In this document: positions 1 to 10,680 of the stretch, piece after piece
How positions within the stretch are numbered: the stretch's first letter is position 1
How the letters are laid out: each line of letters opens with the position of its first letter
Assembly (NCBI GenBank): GCA_031835245.1
Contig: JAVKOQ010000319.1
Span: 1 to 59,588 of the forward strand
Length of the DNA: 59,588 bases
Reading direction: 5' to 3'
Origin: Balamuthia mandrillaris
Taxonomy: Eukaryota > Discosea > Longamoebia > Balamuthiidae
The notes under the pieces: model-generated
The model's input: the letters and a program-made list of their open reading frames with translations, nothing else
What the model was told of the DNA's origin: nothing
Databases searched by the model: none
Translations under genes and position numbers: made by a program

Positions 1-160
1 TATGAACGCGCCGATAATGGTGGAGCTGGAGGGAGAGACGGACCCGCTGGAAATAGCGCAGAAGGAGCTGAGAGAGAGGAAGATCCCCATCATCATACGG
101 CGTTATTTGCCCGATGGCAGCTATGAGGACTGGAGCTTAAACGAGTTGGTCATCGAATGA
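1..160 (+). CDS. RPB6: RNA polymerase I/II/III shared subunit RPB6 (RPABC2), C-terminal part
   Basis: Cut by the window start: the readable part is the last 52 residues, ending at TGA 158-160. The visible sequence runs [14 protein letters not shown], then an [17 protein letters not shown] block, which is the invariant C-terminus of RPB6/RPABC2, the small subunit common to all three nuclear RNA polymerases. The family is about 125-155 residues long, so roughly the acidic N-terminus and first helix lie outside. Base 1 is the last base of an upstream codon or exon. A second shared subunit, RPB5, lies 11 kb away. Identity is very secure; the exon structure upstream cannot be seen. Confidence 0.95.
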   Translation, partial: MNAPIMVELEGETDPLEIAQKELRERKIPIIIRRYLPDGSYEDWSLNELVIE

Positions 161-352
161 AGGAATGGAAAAAGAAAGAGAAAGAGATAAAAAAGAAAGA
201 AAGACGGAAAGAACGCAAGCAAGCAAGAAAGCAAGAAAAGAAACAGAGATGCTTGCACAATAACCAAAACAAAAATGAAAGCAAGAGAAGAGAAGACGAG
301 AAGACAAAAAACGAAATAAAGTGGAAGAAGAAACGAATTTGCTTGTTAGCGC

Positions 353-803
353 TTAAGAGGATGAGGAAGAAGAACCTCCATGTTGTTGTGCTTGTTGCTG
401 TTGTTGTTGTAGTTGTGGCTGCGGTCGGCTGGTAAAGATACTGCGAGCCCTGCCGAGCAAAATGGCGGAGGAGGAGCTGTCCTTCAAGCCGGTCGTCCGC
501 ACCCAGGACTCGAGCATGGCGTTGGCTGACAGCCCAACAAAACCCGTGATGCCGACGAGCCATGCGCCATATCTTCTGGGCAACGGAGGTGCTGTGATCG
601 ACATGGCTTGTGAGTTGAGGAGAAAGCAAGAAAGCAAGTCATAAGAGAGAGAGAGAGAAGAGAGAGCAGAGCGGACCGTAAACGAAGCCAGCGATGGCAG
701 ATGCGGCGGTTCCAACAAGAGTGGCGGTGATCCAGAACGGGGAGACGTTGGCCGCCACCGTGGAGAAGGGCACGTCCGGGATCTCTTCTTTGGTGAGCGG
801 CAT
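353..803 (-). CDS. Small two-TM protein of unknown function
   Basis: Two exons, complement(353..606, 677..803), 126 aa, with a 70-nt GT-AG intron rich in CT. The start ATG at 803 begins MPLTKEEIPDVPF. Two hydrophobic segments are visible, about residues 23-45 (ITATLVGTAASAIAGFVYAM) and 56-74 (AWLVGITGFVGLSANAM), followed by a low-complexity tail of Gln and Ser encoded by CAA/CAG and AGC runs. Size and topology resemble accessory subunits of mitochondrial inner-membrane complexes, but I cannot assign a family, so function is left open. It converges on RPB6, whose 3' end is less than 200 bp away. The Q/S tail may be strain-variable. Confidence 0.6.
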
Positions 804-1092
804 CTCCTTCTTTTGCTGTTCTTTTCCGGTTTCACTTTCTTTTTTTTTTTTTGCTCTTCGGTGTCGACAATAATTGTCCCGTTTGAGGAGTCGACTGAAA
901 TTTCAAACGAGGGTTGTTGGTGCTGACGTGCGCAGCGGGAAGGGAGAAAAAATCGCGTATCCCCTCATCCTCTCCTCCCTCTCTCTCTTTTCTTCATTTT
1001 TCCAGCAGTTCAGCCAGGGCCATACCAAGGGAGGGGCAAACACATCCGAGTGCAGATCCCCAGGGAGGTTTTAAAAAGAACACACACACGCA

Positions 1093-1891
1093 ATGGTGTC
1101 GCTCAAGTTGCAGAAGAGGCTTGCCGCCTCTGTCATGAAATGTGGCAAGAGGAAGATCTGGTTGGACCCCAATGAGGTCAACGAGATCTCCATGGCCAAC
1201 TCTCGTACGTTGTTGTTTTTTTTCCCTTGTTGCTTTGAATCTCAAAACACAAGTAGCCAGGAATGGGTTTTAATCGTTCGGTTCTTTGGTTACCATAGGC
1301 CAGGCTGTGCGTAAGCTCGTCAAGGACGGTTACGTGATCAGAAAGCCCCAGGCCATCCACTCGCGTGCCCGCGTGAGGAAGAACCTTGCTGCCAAGCGCA
1401 AGGGCCGACACATGGGAACCGGTAAGCGCCGTGGTACCCGCAATGCCCGTATGCCCGACAAGGTCATCTGGATGCGCAGAATGAGGGTTTTGCGTCGTCT
1501 CCTCCGCAAGTACCGCGAGCAGAAGAAGATCGACAAGCACCTCTACCACGACCTTTACATGAGGGCCAAGGGTAACAACTTCAAGAACAAGCGTGTGCTG
1601 ATGGAGTACATCTTCAGGGCTAAGGCCGAGAAGCTCAGAGAGAAGGCTGAACGCGAACAGGGTGAACTCCGCCGACAGAAGAACCGTCAGCTCAGGGAAC
1701 GCAGAAAGGCCAAGATCGAGAAGACTTTGGCTTCCCTCGAGGCCAAGAAGGAGGAAGGCACCACCCCCTCTGCTACTCCCGCCACATCCACTCCTGCCCC
1801 TGCCGCCGCCGCTGGTCAGGCCAAGGGAGGCGCCAAGAAGGGAGGCAGCGGTAAAGGAGGCAAGAAAAAGGGCGCTGAGGGCCGTAAGTAA
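1093..1891 (+). CDS. RPL19: 60S ribosomal protein L19 (eL19)
   Basis: Two exons, join(1093..1204, 1299..1891), 234 aa. The intron (GTACGT...CATAG) falls after the ANS-R codon, giving [14 protein letters not shown]. Alignable blocks of eL19 are present: [21 protein letters not shown], VHSRARxRKN-type block, [19 protein letters not shown] and [23 protein letters not shown]. Residues 1-180 are the conserved rRNA-binding core; the last 50 residues are an Ala/Gly/Lys-rich extension longer than in animals. Codon choice is more biased to C/G in third positions than the neighbours, as expected for a highly expressed gene. An AATAAA at 1935-1940 lies 44 nt after the stop. Spliced within codon 38. Confidence 0.97.
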
Positions 1892-2228
1892 ACTTACTAT
1901 GACCCTTGAGCTGAAACCCTTCCCTGCCGCACTGAATAAACTGCCCCTCTGTTCTTTGCAAACATTATCTTTCTTGTCTCTCAACTCTCTCTCTCTCTCT
2001 GTTCTCCTTTCGGCGCGTTGATGCCGTCCAATCTCTCTCTCTCTCTCTTTCCATGTTGGTTGGCAAACAAAAGAAAGTTGATGATGTAACAAAAATATTT
2101 TTTTGTTGTTTGTGTTTCACAAGTAAAAACGAAGGTGCAGTGTTGTTGTTGTCTCCTCTATGTAGACAAGAGTTTTCATTCTTTGGTGTGGGTGGCGGCG
2201 ATAAGGCAAAAAAAGGGGTGCGTGGCTA
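1892..2228. other. Convergent 3' intergenic, RPL19/RAMP4
   Basis: Contains the RPL19 3' end with AATAAA at 1935-1940, two CT-dinucleotide tracts (about 1987-2000 and 2033-2048) and T-rich sequence. No coding signal seen. Confidence 0.6.
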
Positions 2229-2814
2229 TCACACCGTCGCCCGGATCATTTGCAACAAAGCTGCACGGTGGTGGGATAGAAAAAACAGAAGACATGAGAA
2301 CTTAAGACAGAGGATGAAGGGAGGGAGGGGAAGGAAGTGAGACAGCAAAGGAACGAAGACACGCACCAGATCCAACAACGACAAAGAGGAAGAAGCCAAG
2401 GACGATGGGGCCAACAGGGGGCATGCTGTCCTTTTTCTAAACCCAAGCAAAAAAGAAGGGGTTGAGAAGGAAGGAAAAAAGAGCAGGAGCGAAATAGAAC
2501 TAGAGAGTAGCAAGGGGGGAGAGGATGGAGAGAAGGGGAAAAGAGAAAGAGAAAAGAGGCACAGGACAGTGTGTTGATGGACATAGAGGAAAAAAAGGGA
2601 ATTCGAAGGGGAAGAAGAAGAAGAAAAAAAAAGAAGAGCGAAAGAGATTTTGTTGTGTGTGTTAAAAAAAAAAGAATGCCAACCTTTTCAGACTGAACAA
2701 GGCCACGCTTTTCAATGTTCTTGTGGAACTTCTCGCTCCTTTGTCTCAAAACACGGGAAGACTGCAAAAAAGAAAAAAAAGTTCATCAGAAGACTTGCTC
2801 AGCATACTGAGCAT
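2229..2814 (-). CDS. SERP1: Stress-associated ER protein RAMP4/SERP1
   Basis: Hidden in low-complexity DNA and split into four tiny exons: complement(2229..2260, 2367..2436, 2684..2744, 2795..2814), 60 aa. Joined, the core reads KQRSEKFHKNIEKRG then SMPPVGPIVLGFFLFVVVG, then SALLQMIRAT, which matches RAMP4/SERP1/Ysy6 from start to end, including the KNIxxRG motif, the VGPxxLGxFLFVVVGS transmembrane helix and the short lumenal tail. Family length is about 65 aa. RAMP4 sits in the Sec61 translocon of the ER and stabilises nascent membrane proteins. Exons 2-4 are firm. The first exon is less sure: it uses a weak GTCTTC donor, and the start could be ATG 2814 or the in-frame ATG 2805. Divergent from GLE1. 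Confidence 0.85.
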
Positions 2815-3291
2815 ACACCAAGACAAAGACAAAGACAAAGAGAGAAAGAGAGAGAGAGAGAGGGAAAAAAAAAAGGGGGGGGGGGGGTACCATTTGTGTG
2901 CGTAGGTGTAGCTAAAGAAAAAAAAAGTGGGTTGTTGGTGAGCTGTTGGTTTAGTTCTCCCCTCTGGAAAAAAGATTGTCTGTGGATTCGGTTTGTTTTT
3001 TTTGTGAGGCACAAAACAAAGAAGAGACACCCAAAAAAAAATATCATGTTTGAGGGTTCGTGAATTTCCTTTCTTAGACATCGTTTCTTCCGCTTCTACA
3101 CAAAATGTGGTCGATTGTTCCACGTTTGGGAGCTGACGTAGCTGTCAGCGAATTTCCGGGGGAGATTTGATCCATTTAGAACCCACCAATCGGTATTCAA
3201 ACTGTTGATCTTAATCTTACACGAGGAGTCGTGGATAGATAATCACAGCGTGATCGCAACAAAAAAAAAGTAAAAGAAAAAGAATTGGTGG
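2815..3291. promoter_or_regulatory. Divergent promoter region, RAMP4/GLE1
   Basis: 477 bp between the two start codons. Holds a GA-rich tract (2838-2863), an A10 run followed by G13 (2875-2887), several A/T homopolymers and a more complex block at about 3120-3200. No TATA-like element stands out. No coding signal. Confidence 0.5.
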
Positions 3292-4581
3292 ATGAGAGGA
3301 GAACCGCCGTATCGCTCGCCGGAGGAGGTCGTGGAGCGAGAAGGAGGGGCCTCCGTTCCTTCGCTTGGCCACATGTGGCAACTGCGCAAAGCGCTCGACT
3401 TTTCGTCTCTGAAGACAACGCCCAGCAAAGAGGAGCTGCTGCAACAGCAAGCAGCAGCAGAGGAGGAGGAACAAAGAAGAAGATGGAGTAGCGGCGGCAG
3501 CGGCAGCAGCAGAGGCCGTATTCGAGCCCCTATTTTCTTGGACGATGAGGACGAGGACGGGGAGGAGGGTGGTGGGGATGAAGACGCTGAATACGAAGCG
3601 ACGGACGTTCGTCAGGCGGTGCCCCGTCGCAACTTGGAGCAAGAGTGGAGGCAAAGGAGCAGCCACAGTAACGGTGAGGCGATAATCAGGGAGTCGTTTT
3701 TTGTGGAAGAAGGAGATGAACATATATATGAAAGAGAAGAGGGAGAGGAAGAGGAAGAGTACGAGGAGGAGGGAGCGGTGCGTCGAGTGTCGATAGCGAG
3801 AAGAGATGGTGCGGAGGCGTTGTTGCGGGAATGGGAGATACGCAGAAAGGAATACGCTCTTGTTCGTTTTTTCTTGTTCTTGTTCTTGTTCTTGTTCTTG
3901 TTCTTGTTCTTGTTCTTGTTCTTGTTCTTGTTCTTGTTCTTGTTCTTGTTCTTGTTCTTGTTCTTCATGTTCTTCTTCTTCTTCTTCTTGTCCTGTTCTT
4001 GTTCTTTTGTTCTTGTTCTTCTTGTTCTTGTTCTTCTTCTTGTTCTTCTTCTTCTTCTTCTTCTTCTTCTTCTTCTTCTTCTTCTTCTTCTTCTTGTTCT
4101 CTTCTTCTTGTTCTTCTTCTTGTTCTTCTTCTTCTTCTTCTTCTTCTTCTTCTTCTTGTTCTTCTTCTTCTTCTTCTTCTTCTTCTTCTTCTTCTTCTTC
4201 TTTGTTCTTCTTCTTGTTCTTCTTCTTCTTCTTCTTCTTCTGTTCTTCTTCTTCTTCTTCTTCTTCTTCTTCTTCTTCTTCTTCTTCTTCTTCTTCTTCT
4301 TCTTCTTCTTCTTCTTCTTCTTCTTCTTCTTCTTCTTCTTCTTCTTCTTCTTGCTTACCTTTTGTTTTGCAACCAGCAATCAGCAAAACAACGAACAGGC
4401 CCTTTGGAGGAGGGATTGGAGCGGATACAGCAGTCCTGTGGAGATGTCTTGTCCTCTTTGCAACAGCAGAATGAAAATTATGCTCATGTCATTCAGCAAC
4501 ACCTGCAGGAAGAAATGAAAGCTTTGTACGTTGTCTTTTTTCCTCTCTTGTCATTTTCTTTATAGTTCTCTTCTCTGCTTT

Positions 4582-4631
<50 letters not shown>

Positions 4632-6358
4632 CTTTCTAACAAGAAAACACTTACTCAGTGAATGGTTGGTGGAAGAGAAGATGAGATCCCTCAAGTTAGT
4701 GGAAGAGCAACAACAAAAGAAAGAAGCGGAGCGGCTTCGTCTCTCTCGGCAGCTTCTAAAAGAACAACAAGAAGCGGCAGATCGTCAAAAGAAAGCTGCT
4801 GCGGCAGCAGCCAAACAAAGAGAACAACAAGAGCAACAACAAAAACAAGAGCAACAAAAACAAGCTTTAGCAGCAGCTGAAAGAAGAAAACGAGAAGAAG
4901 AGGAACAACAAAGAGCCAAAGAGAAAGCAAAAGAAAAAGAGAAAGAAAAAGAGAAAGAGAAAGAGAAACAAAAAGGAGATATGGCGGTTTCTTCTGCTTC
5001 CGTCAAAACTGCGCCCTCTCAACAAAAACAAACACAACAGCAGCAACCACAACAGCCAAAAGGTGGTAGTCTTCTCGACATTTACGAACGCAGTTTAGCA
5101 AAACTTGCAGAGAGAGCAGAGAATCTTAAGACCTTGTGGCCTCCTCTCTCCTCCAAAACGCCAGAAGCACAGCAACTCACCGCCATGAAAAAGGAGTACG
5201 ACAAGCGCATCATGTTGGCAGTGAATCAGATCTCGGCGGACGTTCAGCAGGTTCGAACCTTAATAGAGGACTTGTATCAGGTCCTTCGGAGAGCTTCCAG
5301 CGTGGACTCTTTGCACTATTTCTACTGTTTGGATCTGTTGGCTACCAAACTTGTGGTTCGTTGTTTTTTCTCTCTTAGTTTCTTACTGTCTTCTCGTTTC
5401 TTTTATTCTTTCTTTTCATTTCTTCGTTCTTATTCTTTAGTGTTCTCCGTTCTTCCTTCTTCCGTTACGTTGCTGTGTTGTTGTTTTTTCTCCTTATCTT
5501 CTTTTTTTTATCGTTCTCTTTCATCGTAACACCAACAAATCAAAACAGTCAACAGGAGACACAGTGATACATCTCCACCAAAGCTCCGCTTTCCCGATCG
5601 CCATGGTAGCCGTTGGTCTTTGCGTGCTCCTTCCCGAACTTCCTTCCATGCTGTTGCAACGATTTCACAAAAGCTGTCCTTATGTGCTTCCTATTTACTT
5701 GCCGAGAAAGCAGGGACAGTCGGATACGGAGTGGCTCCTCGCGATGGGCTACCAGAAGAAGAGCAGCGAGGCGAGTGGAGTGGAACCGGAGGAGTCTTAT
5801 CAAGAGAGAATGGCGGGATTTGTCTCGTTATATGCCGCTATCTTGCAAACGGAACACCCACAAGGTTTTATTTCATTCTTTTCTTCTTTCTGTTTTGTTT
5901 TCTTCTTCTTTCTCCATCTTTTTCTTTCTTTCTTTCTCTCTCTCTCTCTCTCTCGCGTCTTCTTCTCTAACATTCTTAAAACAACATACAGGAAACCCAC
6001 TGGGATTGGATCAAGGATGGACTTGGTTGGCTCGGTTGCTCAACATGAGACCTAGACGGATTACGCCTACCATTACCCTCGCCTTCTTAGAGGTACATTT
6101 CCTTCTTCTCTTCTTTCATAGGTTTTTTTTTGTCTCTAAGTATGCTCTTTCTTCTTTCAGGTTTGTGGTCACGCCCTGCTAAAAAGATATCCAAACCAAC
6201 TGCCGAAACTACTCGCGTTGATGAAACGAGAGTTTGTGCCGATGGTAGAGCAAGCAAAGAACGCACATACCCCCTCCGTAGCCCGTCTTCGCATCTTCAT
6301 AGAGGAGTGCGAAGCCTCCAATTCCATACCCGTTCCCCAAGGAAGGGACTTGTCTTAG
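3292..6358 (+). CDS. GLE1: mRNA export factor GLE1
   Basis: Six exons, join(3292..3861, 4377..4525, 4659..5355, 5549..5864, 5992..6092, 6161..6358), 676 aa (human Gle1 698). Residues 1-190 are acidic and low-complexity; about 195-390 is a Gln/Lys/Glu coiled coil; the C-terminal 250 residues are the GLE1 fold. Recognisable blocks are SAFPIAMVAVGLCVL, HKSCPYVLPIYLP, YAAILQTEHPQGNPLGLDQG, WTWLARLLNMRP and LAFLEVCGHALLKRYP, ending VPQGRDLS as in human PVPKG. Gle1 binds InsP6 and activates the DEAD-box ATPase Dbp5 at the cytoplasmic face of the pore. Intron 1 is swollen to 515 nt by a (TTC/TTCTTG)n tract; its GTTCGT donor could alternatively be 4 nt further on with a compensating acceptor at 4383. 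Confidence 0.92.
3871..4352. repeat. (TTCTTG)n/(TTC)n microsatellite in GLE1 intron 1
   Basis: About 480 bp of TTCTTG hexamers grading into TTC trimers with scattered TTCTTG interruptions; it fills nearly all of intron 1. Read in six frames it makes long spurious Leu/Phe/Ser/Lys/Glu ORFs on both strands, none of which is credible. Confidence 0.95.
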
Positions 6359-6364
6359 TATTTG

Positions 6365-6760
6365 TTTGTAAACAAAGATACAGAGTTTTGTTGTTCTTGG
6401 AGGCTGTTGGTGTCGCCGACTACGGTGTCTCCGGGGGCGTCGTCATCGTCGCTGCTCGGGTCTACCTGGTCGGGGGCAGGGGCGATAGAGTAGACGTTGA
6501 GCACATGTGAGAGGAAGGGGGAGTACTTGGCGGTGGCTCCGTGGGAGTCAGAAAGGTCGCACTCCTTGAGGGCGTTGGGCCACTCACGTTTAAAGAGACT
6601 GGTTAGGTGCCTAAGAGGGCTGGCCGAACTTCTCGAGTATAGCCTTGTTAGACGAGGTCGTACGCAGGGGAAAAGTCCTGTCGCACGGTGACGGTGCCTT
6701 TTGCACCTTTGGTGCGCTTCTTCGCTTTGTTAACTTTCATTGGCGCTCCGCGTGGCGAGG
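6365..6760 (-). pseudogene. Decayed coding-like remnant, origin unknown
   Basis: Between the 3' ends of GLE1 and NOP2 lies a block that is GC-richer than its surroundings. On the minus strand it reads protein-like in stretches (for example KKRTKGAKGTVTVRQDF and later FKREWPNALKECDLSD, SHVLNVYSIAP), but the frame is broken at about two or three points and there is no flanking exon. I do not recognise the family. It could be the end of an old mobile element or a degraded gene copy. The rest of the 592-bp interval is a (GA)n tract (6787-6830) and AT-rich 3' UTR-like sequence. Confidence 0.4.
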
Positions 6761-6786
6761 CGTGCGAGTGCTTTAAAAAAATTCTT

Positions 6787-6833
<47 letters not shown>

Positions 6834-6950
6834 GAAAGATGGAGAAGACAAAGAAGAAGAACAAGAAGAAAAGAAGACGTAGACCAAGCTAATATTATTT
6901 CCGTATTCAAAAAAGATAATGAAAGTTCATTCTTTGAACTTTGAAGAAGT

Positions 6951-8395
6951 TTAGCGTTTGCCTCCTGCTCGTTTGCGTTTCTTTGTGTTGCTGTTCTTTT
7001 TGTCGTTGCTTCCATTCGGCTGTGTCCGTTGTTGTTGCTGTTGTTGTTTTGGTTCTTCTTCCTCTTCCTCTTCCTCTTTCTTCTCTTTATTCTTCATCGT
7101 TTTCTTTTGCTTTCCTTTACCGTTGCCTTTGCCTCCCTTCTTTCCGGTTTCGTCTTCGTCTTCCTCTTCTTCTGCTTCATTTGACATCATCCTCTTGCTC
7201 TCTTCTTCCGCCGTTTCTTCAGCTTCTCCTCCTTCACTCCTTGTCTTTGGTCCATTCTGATACTTTCTTAATCGAGCCACGAAGAAGCCATCCATGTTGT
7301 GTGCATGCGGATAAACTCGCACGCTCAACTTTAGGCTCTCATGAAAGCGGTGCGTACCAAAGCGAGTGAAGCCCGCTCGCCCAAATGCCAGCCCCGCATC
7401 CTCCAACTTCACATGTCGATGACGCAATGCATAATCCACAACGGCCTCATTCTCCTCCACCATGATCGAACAAGTGGAGTAGACAATCACTCCCCCGCTC
7501 TTGTTCAAAGGACGAGCTTCCACCGAGTCGATGGCATGAAGCAAGAGCTCTCGTTGGATATGACCACAGCGTTGCACGTCCTTCTCGTCCTTTTGAGTCT
7601 TGACAGACGGGTCACGCGAGATGACTCCCGTTCCGGTGCAAGGCGCATCCAAGAGGACACGGTCAAAGCCGCCCATAACTTTGGGGAACATGCGGCCGTC
7701 GTAGTTGGTGACGATGGCGTTGCGCACGCCCATGCGGTGCAAGTTGGCGGTGACGGCTTTGATCCTCTCCGAGTTCTTGTCGTTGGCAAAGAGTACGCCT
7801 GTGTTCTTCATGAGGGCGGCGATGTAGGTGGTCTTTCCTCCAGGGGCGGCGCACATGTCCAGCACGCGCTCCTTCTCTCTCGGGTCCAGGGCTATCACCG
7901 GAAGGAAGGACGATGCGCTCTGCAGCATGTAATGACCGGCAAGGTATTCAGGGGTGGCACCAATGGGTACCTGCGAGTCGTATACCTGCAGTCCCACTTT
8001 GGACCATTTGGCGATGGTGTCAAGGTTTACCCCGCGGGAGATGAGGGCCTGAGCCAAGTCTCGTCGGCGCGTTTTCAGGGTGTTGGCGCGGATGGTCATC
8101 GGGCGAGGGGCCTCGTTGGCGGCAAAGAATTCCAAGGCCTCGTTCAAGGAGAAGAGGGAGAGGAACTTGCCGGCCAGCCACTCGCTGTAACCATAGTACT
8201 CGGCCAGATCTCGGATGAGTTGGGAAAGGTACTCGCGGCGGCTGCGGTCGGGCTCGCGCTCTTGAGCAAAGTTATTGAGCACACGAACTATGGTTTGAAT
8301 GCGCGCGTAGATAGCGTTTGGATCCAGTGCAAATTGTTCTGGTAGCAAGAGAGAGAGAGAGAGAGAGACAGAGAGACAGAGATTAGTAAAGAGGG

Positions 8396-8427
<32 letters not shown>

Positions 8428-9713
8428 AGATAGAGCGAGAGGACAGGAATGCATACTTTCTTCTTCCAAATCTTGAGCCGAAGGCAAAACGAATCGTTCG
8501 GCTTCCTGTGCGCTGGCTTGCATTTCAGCCTTGCTCTGCTCCTCTTCCTCCGCCATCTTCTGGTCAAGCAATCTCGCTTTCTTCTCAATGCGAAGTTCTT
8601 GTTCCTCATCGTCTTCATCCTCATCATCCCAACCTTTGTCCTCAAACTCATCTACATCAGCGGCGCCATCGTCGTCGTCACTATCAAGAACAGCGCTAAA
8701 TTCATCGCCATAGTCATCCTTTAAGCCCTCTTCATCATCGTCATCGGCATCGTCACTATTCTCGTCTTCTTCGCTTTCTGCTTCTTTATTTTGTTTTGGT
8801 TTCTGTAGTGAAATAAAAGCAAAACAGAATGAAGTACAAAAGAGTGAGATGAACGCGAGAAGCAAGAAGAAGAAGAAGAAGAAGAAGAAGAAGAAGAAGA
8901 AGAAGAAGAAGAAGAAGAAGAAGAAGAAGAAGAAGAAGAAGAAGAAGAAGAAGAAGAAGAACAAGAACAAGAACAAGAACAAGAACAAGAAGAAGAACAA
9001 GAACAAGAAGAAGAAGAAGAAGAAGAAGAAGAAGAAGAAGAAGAAGAAGAAGAAGAAGAACAAGAACAAGAAGAAGAACAAGAAGAAGAAGAACAAGAAG
9101 AAGAAGCAGACAAGAACAAGAACAAGAACAAGAACAAGAACAAGAACAAGAACAAGAACAAGAACAAGAACAAGAACAAGAACAAGAACAAGAACAAGAA
9201 CAAGAACAAGAACAAGAACAAGAACAAGAACAAGAACAAGAACAAGAACAAGAACAAGAAGAACAAAAACAACAAGAAGAAGAAGAACAAGAGAAACATA
9301 AAGAGCACACAAGAGAAGAAACAAACCTTGACAAATCCTCCAAAATTATTGGAAGCCTTCTGTTTTTGCTTTTGCTTTGACGTTTTGGGTTCCACTTCCT
9401 CCTCGTCTTCCTCTTCTTGTGCCCAGCCATTATTTGTTTGCTCCTGTTCTTCCTCTCCAGCAGAATCCTCTTCCTCCCACAGTGCCTTCTTCTTCGAGGC
9501 CGGACTTCTGTTTTTTTCGTTTTTTTTTTTTCCTCGTGATCAGTGTGCGATTCAATTTCATTTTTTAAAAAAACTAAGCGAGGGAAGAGAAGCATACTGT
9601 TTATTTGCTTCAGAAGATGAGGATGAAGCGCCGCCGGGGGTTCTTTTCCCTGCGTCCGCAGACTTTGTTTGCGGAGTAGTGTTCCCTTTTCTTTGAGGTT
9701 TCTTTCTTGCCAT
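6951..9713 (-). CDS. NOP2: 25S/28S rRNA cytosine-C5 methyltransferase NOP2/NSUN1
   Basis: Four exons, complement(6951..8338, 8457..8802, 9327..9507, 9598..9713), 676 aa. The N-terminal third is charged, with acidic runs typical of nucleolar proteins. The catalytic domain has the SAM-binding motif DMCAAPGGKT (about residue 375) and both cysteines of the RsmB/NSUN family: the releasing Cys in DAPCTGTG (about 448) and the nucleophile in YSTCSI (about 504). The NOP2-specific RANTLKTRRRDLAQAL and HPH-like DGFFVARL blocks are present, followed by a Lys/Glu/Gln tail. It makes m5C in the large-subunit rRNA and is needed for 60S assembly in the nucleolus. Intron 2 (8803..9326) holds a long microsatellite. 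Start ATG 9713 gives MARKKPQRKG. Confidence 0.95.
8864..9292. repeat. (GAA)n/(GAACAA)n microsatellite in NOP2 intron 2
   Basis: About 430 bp of GAA and AAGAAC hexamers on the plus strand, hence TTC/TTCTTG in the sense of NOP2. Same repeat family and same orientation relative to transcription as in GLE1 intron 1 and NOX intron 8. Confidence 0.95.
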
Positions 9714-9915
9714 TTTTTTTCTTTTGTTTTTGGTGAAGCGATCAAGAAGAGTGAAGGATTCACACTACTTTTTTTTTGCCTCCTTGCTTTGCTTTGGCCG
9801 GCTCTCCTCTCTCCCTTTTCTTCTTTTCTTCTTTTCTCGCTTTCTTCTTTTCTTTTTTACTTCCTCCCACCATCATCCTCACCCTCACAACAAAAAAATC
9901 TAACGGGTGCAACCC

Positions 9916-10015
9916 GGCGTCGAACCGACGGTACCTGGGCAAGGCTGTCGGCGTCGAACCGACGGTACCTAGAAGAAACAAAAAAAAACTTAGGAAGGCT
10001 GTCGGCGTCGAACCG
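9916..10015. promoter_or_regulatory. Three-copy GGCGTCGAACCG element in NOP2/ATP6V1G divergent promoter
   Basis: The core GGCGTCGAACCG occurs at 9916-9927, 9950-9961 and 10004-10015, with the first two copies extended by ACGGTACCT and the last two preceded by an identical AAGGCTGTC. Inside is a short dyad, CGTCG-AAC-CGACG. A separate GACCCCTCA at 10035-10043 matches the motif seen three times upstream of RPB5. The 509-bp interval (9714-10222) is otherwise T-rich and noncoding. Role as a binding site is inferred. Confidence 0.5.
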
Positions 10016-10222
10016 GAAGCGATTAATTTGAGTTGACCCCTCAAGGCGAAATCAGCAAAAGAAATTTCCGTGGCCAGGGGAATTTTTTTTATTGAAAGGA
10101 AGAAAAAAAGGGTTTGAGGAGCACTCGCAAGCGTACGGTCACACAAGGAGGCCTCTGAACCTTTTTCCTATCGATCAATCCATAACAATAGACATAGACG
10201 CCTCGTTAAAAAAAAAAAAAAA

Positions 10223-10649
10223 ATGGCTTCCACACAGTTTGGCATCCAACAGCTTTTGGCGGCTGAGCAGAAAGCGCAGGAAATCGTGGCCAAGGCTCGT
10301 CGCGGTATGTAGCGAGCCGGCGAGGTGTTTGAATTGGTTTTTATTTTTATTTTATTTTTTTGGGCCACTACACGATTTCAAATCGACGCGGCGTTGGATT
10401 GTTTTTTGTGGTGATCTGATCTGATTCGATTGATTTGTTTGTTTTTTTCTGTAGACAAGGTCGCCAAGCTGAAGCTCGCTAGGGATGACGCCGCCAAGGA
10501 AATTGACGCCTACCGAGCCAAGCGAGAGAGCGAGTTTGAGCAGTGGAAAGCATCTGTACGTCTCCTCCGCTTTCCCCTTCTTTCATTTGTTGTTGTTTTC
10601 CCTCTGCCCTTAGATTCTTATTTGCTCTCTCTCTCTCTCTCCCTCTCTC

Positions 10650-10680
<31 letters not shown>

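Noticed and set aside
3612-4518. Long poly-Lys, poly-Glu, poly-Leu and poly-Phe reading frames
   Set aside because: All come from the TTC/TTCTTG microsatellite inside GLE1 intron 1.
9897-10020. Possible tRNA fragments or CRISPR-like array in GTCGAACCG repeats
   Set aside because: Three copies with uneven spacing (34 and 54 bp), no cloverleaf, and a eukaryotic context; treated as promoter repeats.
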